Positions 1-12,829 of a stretch of DNA of 64,000 nucleotides are shown here, in pieces. The stretch spans positions 90,752,009 through 90,816,008 of the forward strand of contig NC_088794.1 of the NCBI RefSeq assembly GCF_011386835.1. The letters run 5' to 3'. Origin of the DNA: Chrysemys picta bellii (taxonomy: Eukaryota; Chordata; Testudines; Emydidae). A program made the position numbers and the translations under genes. Below the pieces are notes generated by a model, which was given only the letters and a program-made list of their open reading frames with translations, was not told where the DNA came from and searched no databases. The first letter of the stretch is position 1. Every line of letters starts with the position of its first letter.

Positions 1-340
1 CATCCACATGTGTAACTATCTGCTTCAGTTAAGTGGGCAAAGCCACTTTCATTATAAGTCTGTGTTTGGTCATTTATACCAGCTGAGGCTTTGGCCCATC
101 ATGTATCTGAAATTATCTGAGTACATGTTCCCCTAGAAAACAGTAGGGCCCACCCAGCCAGCAGCAGCTGCAATGGCAACGCCAGGCTGGCAGGAGCGGC
201 TCTGGCCAGCACTGGCCGTGGAGGAGTTGGAAGGGGTGAATGCAGAGAATGGGCTCTCCACTGGGGTTAGGGGAAGAAGCTTCAGGATCCCCACTGGGAC
301 CGAGTGGGGGGAAGAAGCCCATGACCCCCTGCAGCCCCCC
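1..340. other. Flank and possible outer part of GC-rich repeat A
   Basis: From about 145 the sequence is GC-rich with CAGCAGCAGCTGC and CTGGCAGGAGCGGC words. It may be the distal part of repeat A, but I could only match 341-560 to the second copy. Confidence 0.35.
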
Positions 341-560
341 ATAATGGAGGCACCAACCCATCTACCCACCCCAGGTAACAAACAGCAGCTGCAAGTCCCT
401 TCAGCACTCACATAAGGAGGGGGGCCCAGAAAGCACTTCCCCTCTCTGCAGTGGCTCTCTTCCTGCCCCCTGTAACTCCATCCACCTCCTGCTGCTTCCT
501 GCAGGACCTGATCCCTGCACCTGATAGGCACCACCCACTCCGCCTGCCTCTTTAGTGGAT
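341..560 (-). repeat. Unclassified GC-rich repeat, copy A
   Basis: The reverse complement shares ordered blocks with 3051-3215: CCTGCAGGAAGCAGCAG, GAGTTACAGGGGGCAGGA, TGCTGAAGGGACTTGCAGC, TACCTGGGGTG and GGTGCCTCCA. It also contains one CCTATCAGGTGCAGGG unit at its end (near 518-534), the unit that is multiplied next to copy B. Confidence 0.65.
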
Positions 561-2935
561 GCAAATAACTCCACTAATGGCTATAGACTTGGTTCTATTC
601 TAGTGGTGACAGTACAGTCATCCAGTTAGCGTTACTATAGCTACAAATAAATGTAGTAATGAATGTTACAGGTATTATCACCACAAACCATTGATTATGA
701 GGGACTTTAAAGCACTACCAGAAGACGGGGAATTAATTTAAACAAAAATATTGACATGAAAGCTGCGCCCTGGCTGGCTCCGAGCCCCACTCCGAAACTT
801 CATGTAGCGCAACATTCACCCCCATGCAGAGGACCAGCCTGAGGCCTATGCACCTCTTAGGGCCCACTTAAGTGCTGTTTTGAGATCTTGAGTGGAAATT
901 AAGAGCTGCACAGACCTTATTCTGGCCCTAGGATAGGAGTGAATTTCCCCAGAGCAGGATGCATTTTTTTCCCTCTCCCATGGCCAAACTGTGCATTTTA
1001 GGTGCCCATGAGTGACACCCGGCCAGTCTCTACCACCTGGTTGTAGACACTAGTTTGCCAAAAAAGGTCTCAAGGTGGGTGACTCCAGGCAGAAACAGCA
1101 CCTGTTATTAGAGACTGTTCATTCATTTCCATCAGCCTATCATTCAAAGCAAAGAATTTCTTTGATTCTTGCATCTCTTTTTCTGGCCACAGTTTGTCTG
1201 TGAGAAGATTGCAGTTTTCACAGATCTATTCACTATTTGAAATAATCTGGCAAGTACTTAGTCTTCAAGTAATTCTTGGTCTGTAGTGCCACCACACGCA
1301 GGTTGTTACCAGCATTTGACATTTGAAATTCAAAATGTATTGGTTAGTTTTGATTGGATGCAAAGGTTGCATTGTATTGTTTCTGCCCCCTCAGCATACC
1401 ATTTAGAATCAGGTTTCCAGCATGAACTGGTGTATGTGTGTTCAATATTCACTTTCCAGAAATATTCGCCAATATTTGCTTAAATGTGACTGTTTTCATA
1501 AACATTCCTGGAAATAAATGTCCATCGTTGATTATTCATGGAAAGAAAAGGGATGAGAAACCAGCCAAAGCTAATTTTTGTTGGTTATTATTATATACAG
1601 AAAAGTCATTGAGGCGTTTACTATACTCTACAGATAGGGTCTGCCAGGTGCAGTATGCAGTAAGCTGAGTATTGGGTACCCGTCATGTTTACTCAGCTAA
1701 AACTCCCATGGAAGTTGCTAAAGAGATTTGTCTGGGAAAGAACTGCAGGACTGAGTCCTAGGGTAGCTCCTTCACCAGCACAGCTGATAACTGTACTTTA
1801 AGCCTACCGCAGAAATACCCCAGCCTGCAAAAGCTGGTGCTTTTAACTGCACACAGAAAAGTTCTACCGTGCACTTTGAAAGTAGAAAATAATTCAAACA
1901 GCATTTTCTTGCTCCCGCCTAGTATTTTTCTCTTTGGAAGTTGGCAGCCATTTTAGTGATGGGCATCTCTCAGAAGGCCAAGGGCTTCCCTTTGAGAGGT
2001 TAAAATGAGCAACTGCAGTTCCCCATGATGTCAGTTGGAGATGTGGCTGCTCAGGACTTCTGAAAAATCAGCTCCCCAGTTTGATTAAGATCCCACTGCT
2101 TTGACTGCTTTCTCCTCCCCTGTACAGCGAAGTAACTCAGCCGTTCGCTTGGTACCTCCCAAACTAAGATCCTTTCATCCCCAGGACACCTGTTCTCCAT
2201 TTCCAACAGCATTTAAAGCTTCTTCCTCCAGTGTCTTGTTTGTGTCGTGTTAGTGAAGATTTTTATCCCACCTTTGAGCCTTAGCAATGCTTTGGCAAGT
2301 GTACTCTATGTGTGACATCATGACAGCTAGTAGGGGCTCACTTTTGGCACGCTGTGGCCAATCTCTAGGCCCACATAATAAACTGTAAGTGGCCCATAAG
2401 ATATGGTTTTAATTAGAGCTGGACTGAACCAAAAACTGAGCTCCAAAAAGCAACAAACACATTTTGTAGCTCCGGCCCCTCTCTAGGGTAGCATCTCCTG
2501 TGCTATGCTACAGCTGTTCAGTAGTCAGAAGAACAAGCCAGATGCATATTTTAGTACAATGGAGAGCTGCAGCTCCAGTTTAGGCAAGTTCCCATATGTA
2601 ATTAGTCACCCACCTCCCCCACAACCCATCCTGTTTAGAATTAAAATTGTCTGCATTCTTTATTTTGGTCTATATAACTATTTATGTCCATAAACCAGGG
2701 CAGGATGATTGGGAGAGTAAAGGATGGAGCAGGCAGGCTGGCTGGTGGGGAAGGGAGGCGAATGGGGGGCTATGCTGGTGAGGTGGGTGACAGAGGAGGT
2801 ACATCGAGGGGGACTGACTGGCTGGGACAAGGGGTGCAGAAGCAGGGAATGGAAGCAGTTAAAAGCATGAAACAACTGCGTGAGATGTGAGGCTTAAAGT
2901 GACCAGAGTCTCAAAATAAAAGAATAAACAGGCCG
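561..2935. other. Apparently intergenic stretch
   Basis: AT-rich up to about 2690, then purine-rich (GGGAGAG, GGAAGGGAGG) to 2840. No gene, exon or named element recognised. Confidence 0.4.
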
Positions 2936-3050
2936 GCTATCACTTGGTGGGGGGGAGGGGCGGGAATACCTAGCACTGGGCGGTGGGGAGGATGGGCACG
3001 TAATACCTATCACTCGGGGGCGGGGGTGGAGCAATACCTATTGCTTGGGG
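2936..3050. repeat. G-rich minisatellite, about four units
   Basis: Units of roughly 30-37 bp each carry a CCTAKYRCT-type core followed by a G-rich tail: CTATCACTTGGTGGGGGGG, CCTAGCACTGGGCGGTGGGG, CCTATCACTCGGGGGCGGGG and CCTATTGCTTGGGGGC. It abuts repeat copy B. Its G runs could form quadruplexes. Confidence 0.7.
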
Positions 3051-3215
3051 GCATCAGATCCTGCAGGGAGCAGCAGTAGCAGCACTGAGTTACTGGGGGC
3101 AGGAGGGGAGGGGAAAGTTGTTTCCAAGCCTCCTTCCCCTGGACATGCTGAAGGGCCTTGCAGCAGCTGCATACTACCTGGGGTGCAGGATGGGCTAGTG
3201 CCTCCAGCAGGGGCT
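3051..3215 (+). repeat. Unclassified GC-rich repeat, copy B
   Basis: Homologous to copy A in the opposite orientation: CATCAGATCCTGCAGGGAGC, GAGTTACTGGGGGCAGGAGG, TGCTGAAGGGCCTTGCAGC, TACCTGGGGTGCAGGATGGG and GTGCCTCCA in the same order. Confidence 0.65.
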
Positions 3216-6200
3216 CGGGGCCTCTTTTCCTCAACCTCTGTCTAGTGCAGATCCCAGCGCTTCCTCCCCTGGTTCCCACCCTAGATCACAGCGCTGCTTA
3301 ACACACAGCACTTAGATGTGTTATTAGTGAAAAGAAGCAAATGTTTATTGAATAACGCATACAGGTTCAAATGACAGCAAGTAGAAATATTGGAAACAAA
3401 CGGTTACATGTTAAAAAAAAAAAAAAGGCATAACATGCATGCTACAGCCTAGACTTAAATAACAAGAACTTTCCTGCCTAATGATGTTTAGCTCACCCAA
3501 AGTCTTTGCAGCATTTGTCAGCCAGTTAACTATGACCCTCCTATGACAATGCTGACTAGTAAACTACTGGCTCTTGGTACAGACCTTATATACCACCCTT
3601 TGGTGAATTATTATCCATACACCTGACCTGAACCTGTAAGAACCACCTGCATCTCCTCTGTGCCGCTGTCAGTTGGCATCAAGAGGCCCCAGGGTCACAG
3701 TCACACTTTGCCCCAAAAAAAGTAGGGAGGCGATGGGGCCAGGCCAGCCTGCGCATACACACACTTACTCAGATGCGCACACATCCCTGCTGTGCACAGA
3801 CAAGCTCTCTGTGGGCAGGTGCCATTCCTCAAGACCCTCAATTAAGTGCTGTGTCCTAGATGGGGTGGTCAGTTTTTCCATGGATGTGATGCAGGTTATT
3901 ATTGCCTGCCTTGGTTTGAGATTATTCTATGGTTTAGGTTTAGTGCTGCCGTCTGGCTGTGCTACAGTCAGAGAATATGAACTAGGTATACTTCATGACT
4001 TGTTCAGTCTTGTAGAAAGCACAAATAGTGTTGGCATAATCTATGCATGTAATATATGTAAAGTAGGGGCATAGGTTCCTACATGATTAGCATAGCATAC
4101 AGAAAACAGTAGTCCAAATAAGTACAGTTTAACATTGATCTTTATCTCAAAAATAATGCTTAAAAATAACTTATAAAGGTATCAGTTTTTCCATAATGAA
4201 CTTGCTTTATGATGGACAGCTGGGAAATTGCAGTTTGAACTCGTCACAAACTGCCACTAGCAAAAGCAGACTGGAGCAGGGTCAACGTTATCAGTGGAAC
4301 AAGCCACCATGAATGATGGGACAAATCTTTGCTCATCTTACTCACACTAACAGTCCCATTGAAGCCAATGGACCTGCTCATGTGAGTAAAGCAAACAGTA
4401 TTTGCTCATAATCATGTTACTAATAGCTTAGCAGAAGTTGTCTGTAGTTAATTCCCCTCCTGGTAGAACATTCTACCACTGTGGAGAATACAAACAACAT
4501 ATACACATTTTAAAAAGGGTAAAGGATTTATAATAAATAATAAGAAGGCACTTATGACTGTTCAGCCAATCAGATTATTCCATTGGCAGTTCCTCACGAC
4601 ACCTCTTCCAAAGCAATGTCATCTAGTAACTGGCCAGTGGCCTGATGCACTGCCACTCTTGGAAGAGGCCCCTTTAAAAAAAAAAAAAAAAAATCTCTTA
4701 AAAAAATCACAGAAATGTAATGATGCTTTAGTATCTATTTTCAGGTCTTCCCTGCTTGGGTTTACTGACCGTATAGAATACTCGCACTTGCTGTAGTCCA
4801 TGGTACTTATTGTCACTCAAGCCAGAAAGCGACAGAGGCAGGGGGAATCCCCTACAAATAGGTACTAGGTTGCCTCTGGTGCATCCTTTATGGTATGAGT
4901 TCGTATGGCTTTATGGCTTCTTTGCTTCAGTTGACTGTGCCACTATTATGGTAACTCTCTTATACTATAGGTGGCACCTGGGATAGTATGTAGCTATTTA
5001 TAGGATGTCACACTACTAGCCAAATGGCACTGATATTTCAAATTCATGCATCAGCACAAAAGCCCAGCCAGATGTCGTGTTGCAGGTAGCTGAGAATCCC
5101 TTAAATCAAGGCACTGGGGCTTAGATTGTGATCTTTGTTACATTAGTGTAAATACAGCTCAACGCCACTAAATTTACTGGAGCAACACTAGTTTGATACT
5201 ATTGTAACAGAGCAGAATCTGACCCAGACATTTAATAGTGAGATATTATTAATAAAGCTGATGGTTATGTGTCTGCACTATGTAACTACCCATCCACCTT
5301 ACATGGACTAAATTCCCAAGTCCTGTCCCAGCATGCACTGGGTTCAGTGTAACAACAGGCACTGTATTCAGAAAACCTAGTCAAATGTACTGATCAAGGA
5401 TGTCCTTAGTTTAGCTAATTTTGTTTAGAAAGAATACAGCACTGTGTGCTCTTTATCCAACTTGACATTCGAGGGGAACTGGTTTAGAGAACTCTTCTGA
5501 ATGAAATCTGAAGTTTTCTGAAGAGGAGAAGAGAGCAATTAAATTCCAAACAAAGCCCTGTACTTCTTATGCAAATATTGTGCCAAATCTCCTCACCTTT
5601 CACACCTCCTATCCAAACTGCAAACACAAGCTGGCAAATAATGTGAGTATCCATGCAGGCAATGCTCAAATTCAGGTAGTGGTCCAGATGGTGCCAATTT
5701 GGAGGTTATACAGCCAAATGTTTAATAGAAAATAGAAAGCTCTCAGCCGTGAAAGGCAATCACCATGCTTCCTTCTCAATGACTGGCTTGACAGCTTGCG
5801 ATGGTCACAGATGTGCGAGAGAGCTAGCCAGGTGTTCTATATCAATGAAAGGCAACACACACATAATCACCATAGTTCAGTCAAGCAGTTCAGTGGAAAA
5901 AGGAAGGAGAAAACTTTATTGAAAAGTTTAGGTTTACATTCATTCGCTAGTCATAGCATCTTGATTTCATTGGCTTTCGCTAGCCCTAAGGAGGGTGTTT
6001 ATGTCTATTAGCATCTTTTGCCCACTACAACAGTAAGTCTCCCCTTGCAAGTAAGTAGACTAGGTCCAATAACTTCATTCTTACCTCTTCTCTGGCAGGG
6101 CATTAACTTGGAATCTGTGTGGCTCACAAGTGTTCTTTCCTTTTCCCACCTTTTCTTTGAGACACGTTTTTTTTCCATTGTGATCCAAATTATAGGACAT

Positions 6201-7237
6201 GTCTCTCTTTGTATTAGCTTATGAGAGGAATTCCATGTAAAGAGTCTATGTGGACCTGTTAGAGTAGCAACTCTCAACCTACTTTTGTTTTATATCGTAT
6301 ATTTCAAACTCTAGTTAGACCAACATCCGGTATTTTCCCAGCTAGGCTTGAGGTGGAGTAAACTTGGTACAATCAAGTGGTTGCATGACAAGTCTTACTA
6401 ATTAATTAATCGATTTTCAGGCCAGACAGAACTATTATGCTCAATTACCCCGACCTTCTGTGTAACACAGGCAATAGAATTTTCCTTAGTAATTCCTGCA
6501 TCAAGTCCACATCTCGTGATTTAGAGCTTATTGGCTAATATATAGCTGGGGACTAGCTGCTGAGTGAAGGACTCCTACCTCATATGATGAAATACACATG
6601 GTTGTTGAGGAGTTATATTGCAATTCAAGTTTTTCATCCTCCCATGTTGAACCTCCATCAAACCCCGCAACTTCCCAGAAAGGTTTAATCAATTTGGTTC
6701 AAGTATTTGTTATAGATTGAAGAAAAGCCAAGAGCAGATCAAACTGAGCACAACATATATTTCAGTTGAGTAAACTAGCTGGCTTCATGTTGGAGTCATA
6801 AATTTTATTCCCCAGGCAAATGTATCCCTTTTGTAACTTCATTGAAGTTAATAAATTTGTACCAGGAATGGATTTGGCCCATGCTATTTTTTGTGCTTAA
6901 ACTTGGATAAGTTTTTTTTTTAAATAGTGCACTTTTGGTCAGCTTAATGACCTAGTGGTAGTATTATGCACTGCCAAGTGGAAGAGTTTGTTTGGAAACC
7001 CAGGACAGGTCTCACGCTCTGAACCAAAGCAGAGAAAGGGAACTTGTTAGAGGCAGCGAGCTCAACTCTTAGAGAATGTTGGCCCACAATGGCATCCAGT
7101 GACCAATTGGGATCGATTAAAAGTAACTCTGATCAGTGACCTGGGCTCCTTCCTCAGCGTCTTGCCCTCTTTCTGCACCCAGATTTCCTCACTCACATAG
7201 GTCCCTTTGTGTGGCCTCAGTGTATTGGTGGGGAGAC
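3216..7237. other. Apparently intergenic stretch with two antisense AATAAA sites
   Basis: Holds an A run at 3413-3426, AATAAA on the minus strand near 3340 and near 5915, and an A run at 4677-4693. A 133-codon open frame at 3673-4074 has no recognisable domain. MIR or LINE signatures were not found. The minus-strand poly(A)-like signals could mark old retroposed sequence, but I cannot name it. Confidence 0.35.
4336..4392. repeat. Short palindromic repeat
   Basis: CTTACTCACACTAACAGTCC faces ATGGACCTGCTCATGTGAGT across a CATTGAAGCCA centre. The same style of fold-back occurs at 55295-55350. Probably a very short dispersed element. Confidence 0.5.
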
Positions 7238-7245
7238 CATAAAAG

Positions 7246-7616
7246 CAGGGCTGGCTCCAGGCACCAGCCTACCAAGCATGTGCTTGGGGCGGCACCTGGA
7301 GCGGGGTGGCGCGCACCGGGGAGAGCGGAGCCACAGCTGGCTCGCAGCCCTCCCTCGGTGCTCCGGTCAGTCGGGGAGAGCGGGGCCGCGGCCGGTGTGA
7401 CACACTGGGCTCGCCACTCCCCACGGCGCTCCGGCCAGTCGGGGAGAGTGGGGCCGTGGCCGGGCTCGGCGCCCTCCTCCCGGCGCTCCAGCCGGTCGGG
7501 GAGAGCGGGGCCGTGGCCAGGCTCGGCGCCCTCCCCTGCCACACTCCCTGCCAAGGGGCGGGGGGCAGCAGGCGGCTTTTTTGCCTGGGGCGGCAAAAAA
7601 GCCAGAGCCCGCCCTG
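7246..7616. mobile_element. hAT-type MITE with internal GC-rich tandem units
   Basis: Ends are CAGGGCTGGCTCCAG and, inverted, CAGGGCGGGCTCTGG. The flanks are CATAAAAG (7238-7245) and CAAAAAAG (7617-7624), an 8-bp duplication with one mismatch. The interior has at least three diverged copies of a unit around GCTCCGGCCAGTCGGGGAGA (from about 7357, 7428 and 7487). Long open frames through it on both strands are effects of GC content. Confidence 0.85.
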
Positions 7617-7624
7617 CAAAAAAG

Positions 7625-10106
7625 AGAGGTAGAATCAAAAAGTTGTCATTGGGTGAGGGGGCGGGCTGGGGAGGCTTCACTTGCTGACAAAAGGCAGCAA
7701 CGACAAACAACGAAAAACAAAGCAAACCAGCAATGCTATTTTAATCTCTCCAAGAGCGAATACTGCACTTAGGGCTAGACCTCCAGCAGGCTTCTCTAAA
7801 TGAACCCATAGTATTTACAGGTGTGTAACTGTACATTTAATTGTGCGCTAATAACCAATTTGCATATGCAAGTGCAGGCTTTTGCATATACAAACAGATG
7901 CATCTGCTACTACTTTGGTAGCTGTTAGAGAGTCAGATGAAAATTTGCTCAGTGCTGGTTTTGGTCTCTAATTTTAGATATGTTTCCCATTTGAACATTT
8001 AGAAGTAAAACTTTCACTGAGTAAAAACATGATGCTGCTTCTATTTCCTGTTTTCCCATACCAAAATTTTCACTCCCCAGCATTTCCCCCAATTACCCAT
8101 TTCACTTTAGGTTCACAAATCTACCAAATGCTGATCAGGTGTCTCTACTGAAAGAGCAAAGTTCTCATGGCTTCAGGGGCAATATTTTAGGTGCTAAACC
8201 TTCTCACTGCAATGTGTATCTTTATTGGTTCTGATGACAAAGACCTGTATTGCTGTTTAACTTGTAATGCGGCAATTCTGTAGAAGCAGTTACTTCTTTG
8301 CATGTATATAGATTATCAATAGCAACAGTTTCTTGAAATGAATAACAAAATATGTACCAAAAACGCAATAGATTATTGGAAAGCTAAATAAAATCCTACA
8401 CAAGTTTCATTACAATGACTTGGTGTTTTCTTTCATGAAAAGATTAACAGCCATTGTGTCTTATAAATGTGAACCACAATACTAGTATGATCCTGGCCAA
8501 CAGTACAATTTTAGAACAGAGTTTTAATTGCATGTTTTATTATTGGTCAGTTCAGGAGGGAGGGATTGTTACTTTAAAGCTTGTTTCTAGCTCCATTGCC
8601 CGTGCTCGGTGGTTCTGCAAAAAGTCCCATTGGAATGAATAAGATACTGCCGGGCTATACCTGGAACCAGCTAGAGCAAATGGCCCAGGATAGAGGACTC
8701 TGGAGATCTGTGGTTGGCAGCCCATACCCCAGTTGGGGTGACGGGCAAAAAAAAAGTGTAAAGGGCCTTTAGTGATGTAATGCTCATGAAAAATGCCCTC
8801 TGTTGGGTAGGAAATCCAGCCACTCGTGTCATCAGTGAGGCTCCTAAGTGACACAAAGGACACATTCATGATATAGAAAGTAGAGACTCGAATCAGAGGC
8901 AAAGCCATCCTGGGTCTACTTCTTACTGAGAGGAAAATGGACTGAGGATAAATGAGTTGTGGGGAAGTTTGCTTCTGTATCAGTGATCAGAAGCGACTCA
9001 AATTCCGCCCAGTACAAATGATTTCACAGAATGCAGCAATAAAGGATATTAGGTTTCGGGAAAGCAAACTCTAGGCACTAAGAAATTTTGTGAGTAATGT
9101 GAAATAGAAGGAAGTTTTTAAAGCTCTCAAATGGACGAAAGCTGGGGACTCCTGAGACTATTATATTAAGGGACAACAGAGTAAAATGTCTCTAAAAAAG
9201 AGCAGTACAAGAACGAGACGTGGCCAGTGTGCCTACACAAGGCAGTGCTCAAAAATTCTTAGTGTAAAAATAACCCACACTGGATATGGAAAGAGGCCCA
9301 ATTCTCCATCTTGCCTCACTCTGAGTTAGCTTGTAAACTACTATTTAATAGAATTTCTGCACCAACTCAGAGACGTTAAGCTAAGTGAAGTTTGGTCCAA
9401 ACTTATATCATAGCCAAACTGTTTTCTTCCTCAGCCTGATGGCTACTCCTTAGCACTGTGAAAAAAAATCTCAATTTCTCTTTCAGTCTGTACTTACTTA
9501 TATGGCCCTTATCACCACCATTTCTGAGCACTTAGTACACTAGTCTAGGTAAAAGGCCAGTTCCCTTGTGTCTTTCCCTCCCACGGTAACTAAAGCAGCC
9601 GCTCAGTCTCCCTAGGGACCACAGAGTGTTAATATCTGCCTCAGGAAAAGAAAAGCAAGGAGTACAGTTAGGGAAAAATGGTTGATCATCATTAGAAAAG
9701 ACCATGCCTGCCCCTCGGCTCCCCTCCTTCACCTTGATTCTTCCCTTTTCAGATCCCTTAAATCTCTGAAAAATGACTCCGGGAGCTACTCATTAGCTAA
9801 GGCAAGTATGGTGCTTATTGAGCTTCCTGGGAGGAAAATGACTCGCGCCTCACCCAATCCCGTCCATGGCTCTCATGCACCCTCAGCTCTGCTGAGGCTG
9901 GTCAACTCATTTCATAGTCACTCATGACTGAGCAGCAAATGGAAACATTTAGTAAGTAATGGAAACCATGACCTGTCAAACGTCATGGGTTGGTGCCAAG
10001 CAGGTTTCTAATTATAGCCTGACGCGTAAATACTGTTGGAAGATGATTGCACTTATTTGGACTAGCACAATATTAATTACATATTTTGATTATTTCTATC
10101 AGAGGC

Positions 10107-10137
<31 letters not shown>

Positions 10138-12780
10138 AGGCTTTTCAATGGATTTAACCCTTGCAGCACTGAAAACAAGTGTACTCATCCTTGGACTGCA
10201 GTGAAGAGCTGAATCCAAAGTACACTAAACCTTCTTGCCAAGCTGATCTCCCCTCCTCCCTGTGACTTAGTCTCATCACACGTCACCCCACTGCCTTTCT
10301 ACCCCAGCCTGCCTCTGCTCTGATTCCACGTCATTTTCCACATATATCCCCAAGGGCACGTGCTTGTGGCTTACTTGCCTCCTATTGCAGGGTCCAGGAT
10401 GGTAGAAGCGGCTACGAGAGGGTTGCACTGGGAATGCAGACCAGAGCCAAATAAGGATTTCTGGCAACAAGCAGGTGAGGCAGGGCTTGCTCTAGTCCAG
10501 AGACCTGAGTTATCCTACAGCATGAAATACTCAGATATTTGGCCCGGTAGCCTTCCTGGAAAGCCAGGTTCCAGCTGTTAAACTGGTCAGTTCCCAAAGT
10601 TCTGCTTTTAACTGGGTCATGCTGGAGTGAGCTGCATGACTAGATTAGTGCTGTAGCTCTTGAACCGGCTGATGGACTGAGCCATTGCAAACTGTCGCAT
10701 TCTCCAGCTACATGACCCAGTCGTTACGGCAGTGTAGGCTAAAGCCCATTTTCACTGTAGCCACATTGGGGCAGACTATGCGCTCACACAATCCAGCAGG
10801 AGTCACTTATGTTTTTGGTGTAAGTCTGGTTCTGCTGCAACTGAGCTGGGGGGGCCAAGGGAAGTAGTAACCTAACACACGTATTTGTATAGCTGCAGAT
10901 TTGACACCTCAGCAATCCAGAAGCCATCTGTGCAAAAGGCTGCTGAGGATTTTGGATATTCAGGAATGACAGTACACAACTCCATTGTCTGGATCACTTG
11001 TCCTTGGGGAAAAAATAGTTACCTTAGGTTTTAAAGCTAAAGAGTTCCAACATGTATTAGGAAACCTGATACCAAGTAAAATGCGCGTGACTTTTGAGTT
11101 CATGGTAGACTTGAAGCTGAGATCAGCCTTCCCTATAGGCTTACTAAGGCTGGTGAATGTTTTGAGTGAGTCCAGAGGCTGGCTTTGGTGTAGGCCTGGA
11201 GCCATGTTTCCAGGAGGGAGCAGGCTGCAAATGGACACTGGGCCAGCCACCTTTTGAACAAGCCTGGGGAAGGATTTTGAGCAACTGAGCCCAGGGCAGG
11301 GTTTTGAGTAATCTCAGGGCCAGGTTTTGAAGAAGATGGGGGCTGCATTTCAAGTGAGCCAGGGCTGCAACTTGAACACGTATGTCCCAATTAATGGTTG
11401 CATATTGAAACCATGTGAAACTCGCAGCTTTGCATTGTTTCAACACAAAACTAGGTGAACGTGATTGGTTTCAGGTTACACTGTCCCCTCTCTCACTAAA
11501 GCGACTTGGGAAGCATGGTCCATGTTTGCACACTTTGACCACATGGATCACACTTCCCATCAGATGTCCCGCTGATTTGATTTATGCGCTGTACAACTAA
11601 ACACCAAACACCATTTTCAAAGAAAAGGAAACCACTCTTCTAATCATCATCTACACATCTGGGAGAAAGGATAATACAGGAAGAAGCTGCTTGGCTTTGG
11701 CATTACAAATACCCAACGCAAAAAACAGACTTCTGGTCAGTACTCCCAATATGTTCAGAAAAAGTCAGAGCTCTGATTCCAGTGCATTCTTCAAGGCATA
11801 ATTCCTGACTGGCGGTGTGTACATAAGCCAAGAAAAATACAGTGAAAATGGTGGGGGATGCTACATGTTCTGTAGCAGAGCTGACTAAGTCAAAGCAGCA
11901 GGCTGCTTAGAAAAGCAACACTTTCCAAACTTAAGAGCCCGGGCTCAAAGGCAGAGTGGAACCGAGACACAGATGTATAGATGCAGTGGTAGTTCTGTGT
12001 GCCTGCCGGGGGAATATTTCTGGCATATTCTCTTTGTGAAGAACGGCAGTCCGTTCTTAGTGGGCTATGTTGGAGTTAAAGGCCCTAAGCTTCCTCTCAG
12101 CTACACTGGTATTACATTGTTGCAACTCCATTGACTTCAGCGGTGTTATTTCGGATGTACACGGGCAAAAATGAGTTCAAAATCTGGCCCAAAGCCACCA
12201 TTTTTTATTGGTAACTTGCTTGTTTACAAAAAGTAGATGTTGCTCACGCTGGCTATTTCACCTCATTATGCTCACAAGCTCTGTCCTGCCTCCCCCTCTT
12301 CTAATGACCCCATTCCATGCATCTTTCCTTCTAATTGCATTTGCAGAGAGGAGAAGAATGTTTCAGCATAAATTAAACAAGAGGCTGTATTTAAGCAGCT
12401 CTTGCAGTCTCTCTTTTTAATGCAGTGAATTTATGACTGCAAAAGATGCTGGTTTGTCACTTCTGCAGACAAGTCCCCTATTGATCCAAAAAAGAGAAGT
12501 AATTTCTTAGACAAATTTTTCACACCATCCTTTTAACATCCTCGATTCTAAAATGCAGGGACTACATCGAGGGGTGAGAAGGAAGCCCATTCTCCATGGC
12601 TCGTTGCAGCTTTACAAGGATGTCACTTAGTGCCAACTGTGATGGTGGTTCTTGTGATATAGCCACCTGTCCAGTCCTTAATTTGTGCCAGGGCTTGCCA
12701 GGGATAAACCCGGACACCTCTAGGCTTGGCAGTTCATAGACTCGGTACCTCTGGAATTGCTGCATCAGTTATTAAAGTAC
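7625..12780. other. Apparently intergenic stretch
   Basis: No gene found. A palindromic-family member lies near 12100-12165 (CTGGTATTACATTGTTGCAA with CTCCATTGACTTCAGCG). Nothing else could be named. Confidence 0.4.
10108..10138. repeat. GA microsatellite
   Basis: TGTGTGAGAGAGAGAGAG and onward, roughly 13 GA units. Confidence 0.95.
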
Positions 12781-12785
12781 TAAAA

Positions 12786-12826
12786 TTGCTTGAGCCCCAG
12801 CATTAATTGCTTGAGCCCCCGCACCT
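12786..12826. repeat. Short direct duplication
   Basis: ATTGCTTGAGCCCCAGCA and ATTGCTTGAGCCCCCGCA follow each other. It seems to be a tandem duplication inside a diverged repeat. Confidence 0.7.
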
Positions 12827-12829
12827 CTT

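Noticed and set aside
133..564. 143-codon minus frame with Cys-rich composition
   Set aside because: Falls in an unclassified repeat with a second copy at 3051-3215 whose frame is not kept.
7189..7725. Long open frames (178 and 183 codons) on both strands
   Set aside because: They lie in a GC-rich hAT MITE with tandem units; overlapping frames on both strands indicate base composition, not protein.
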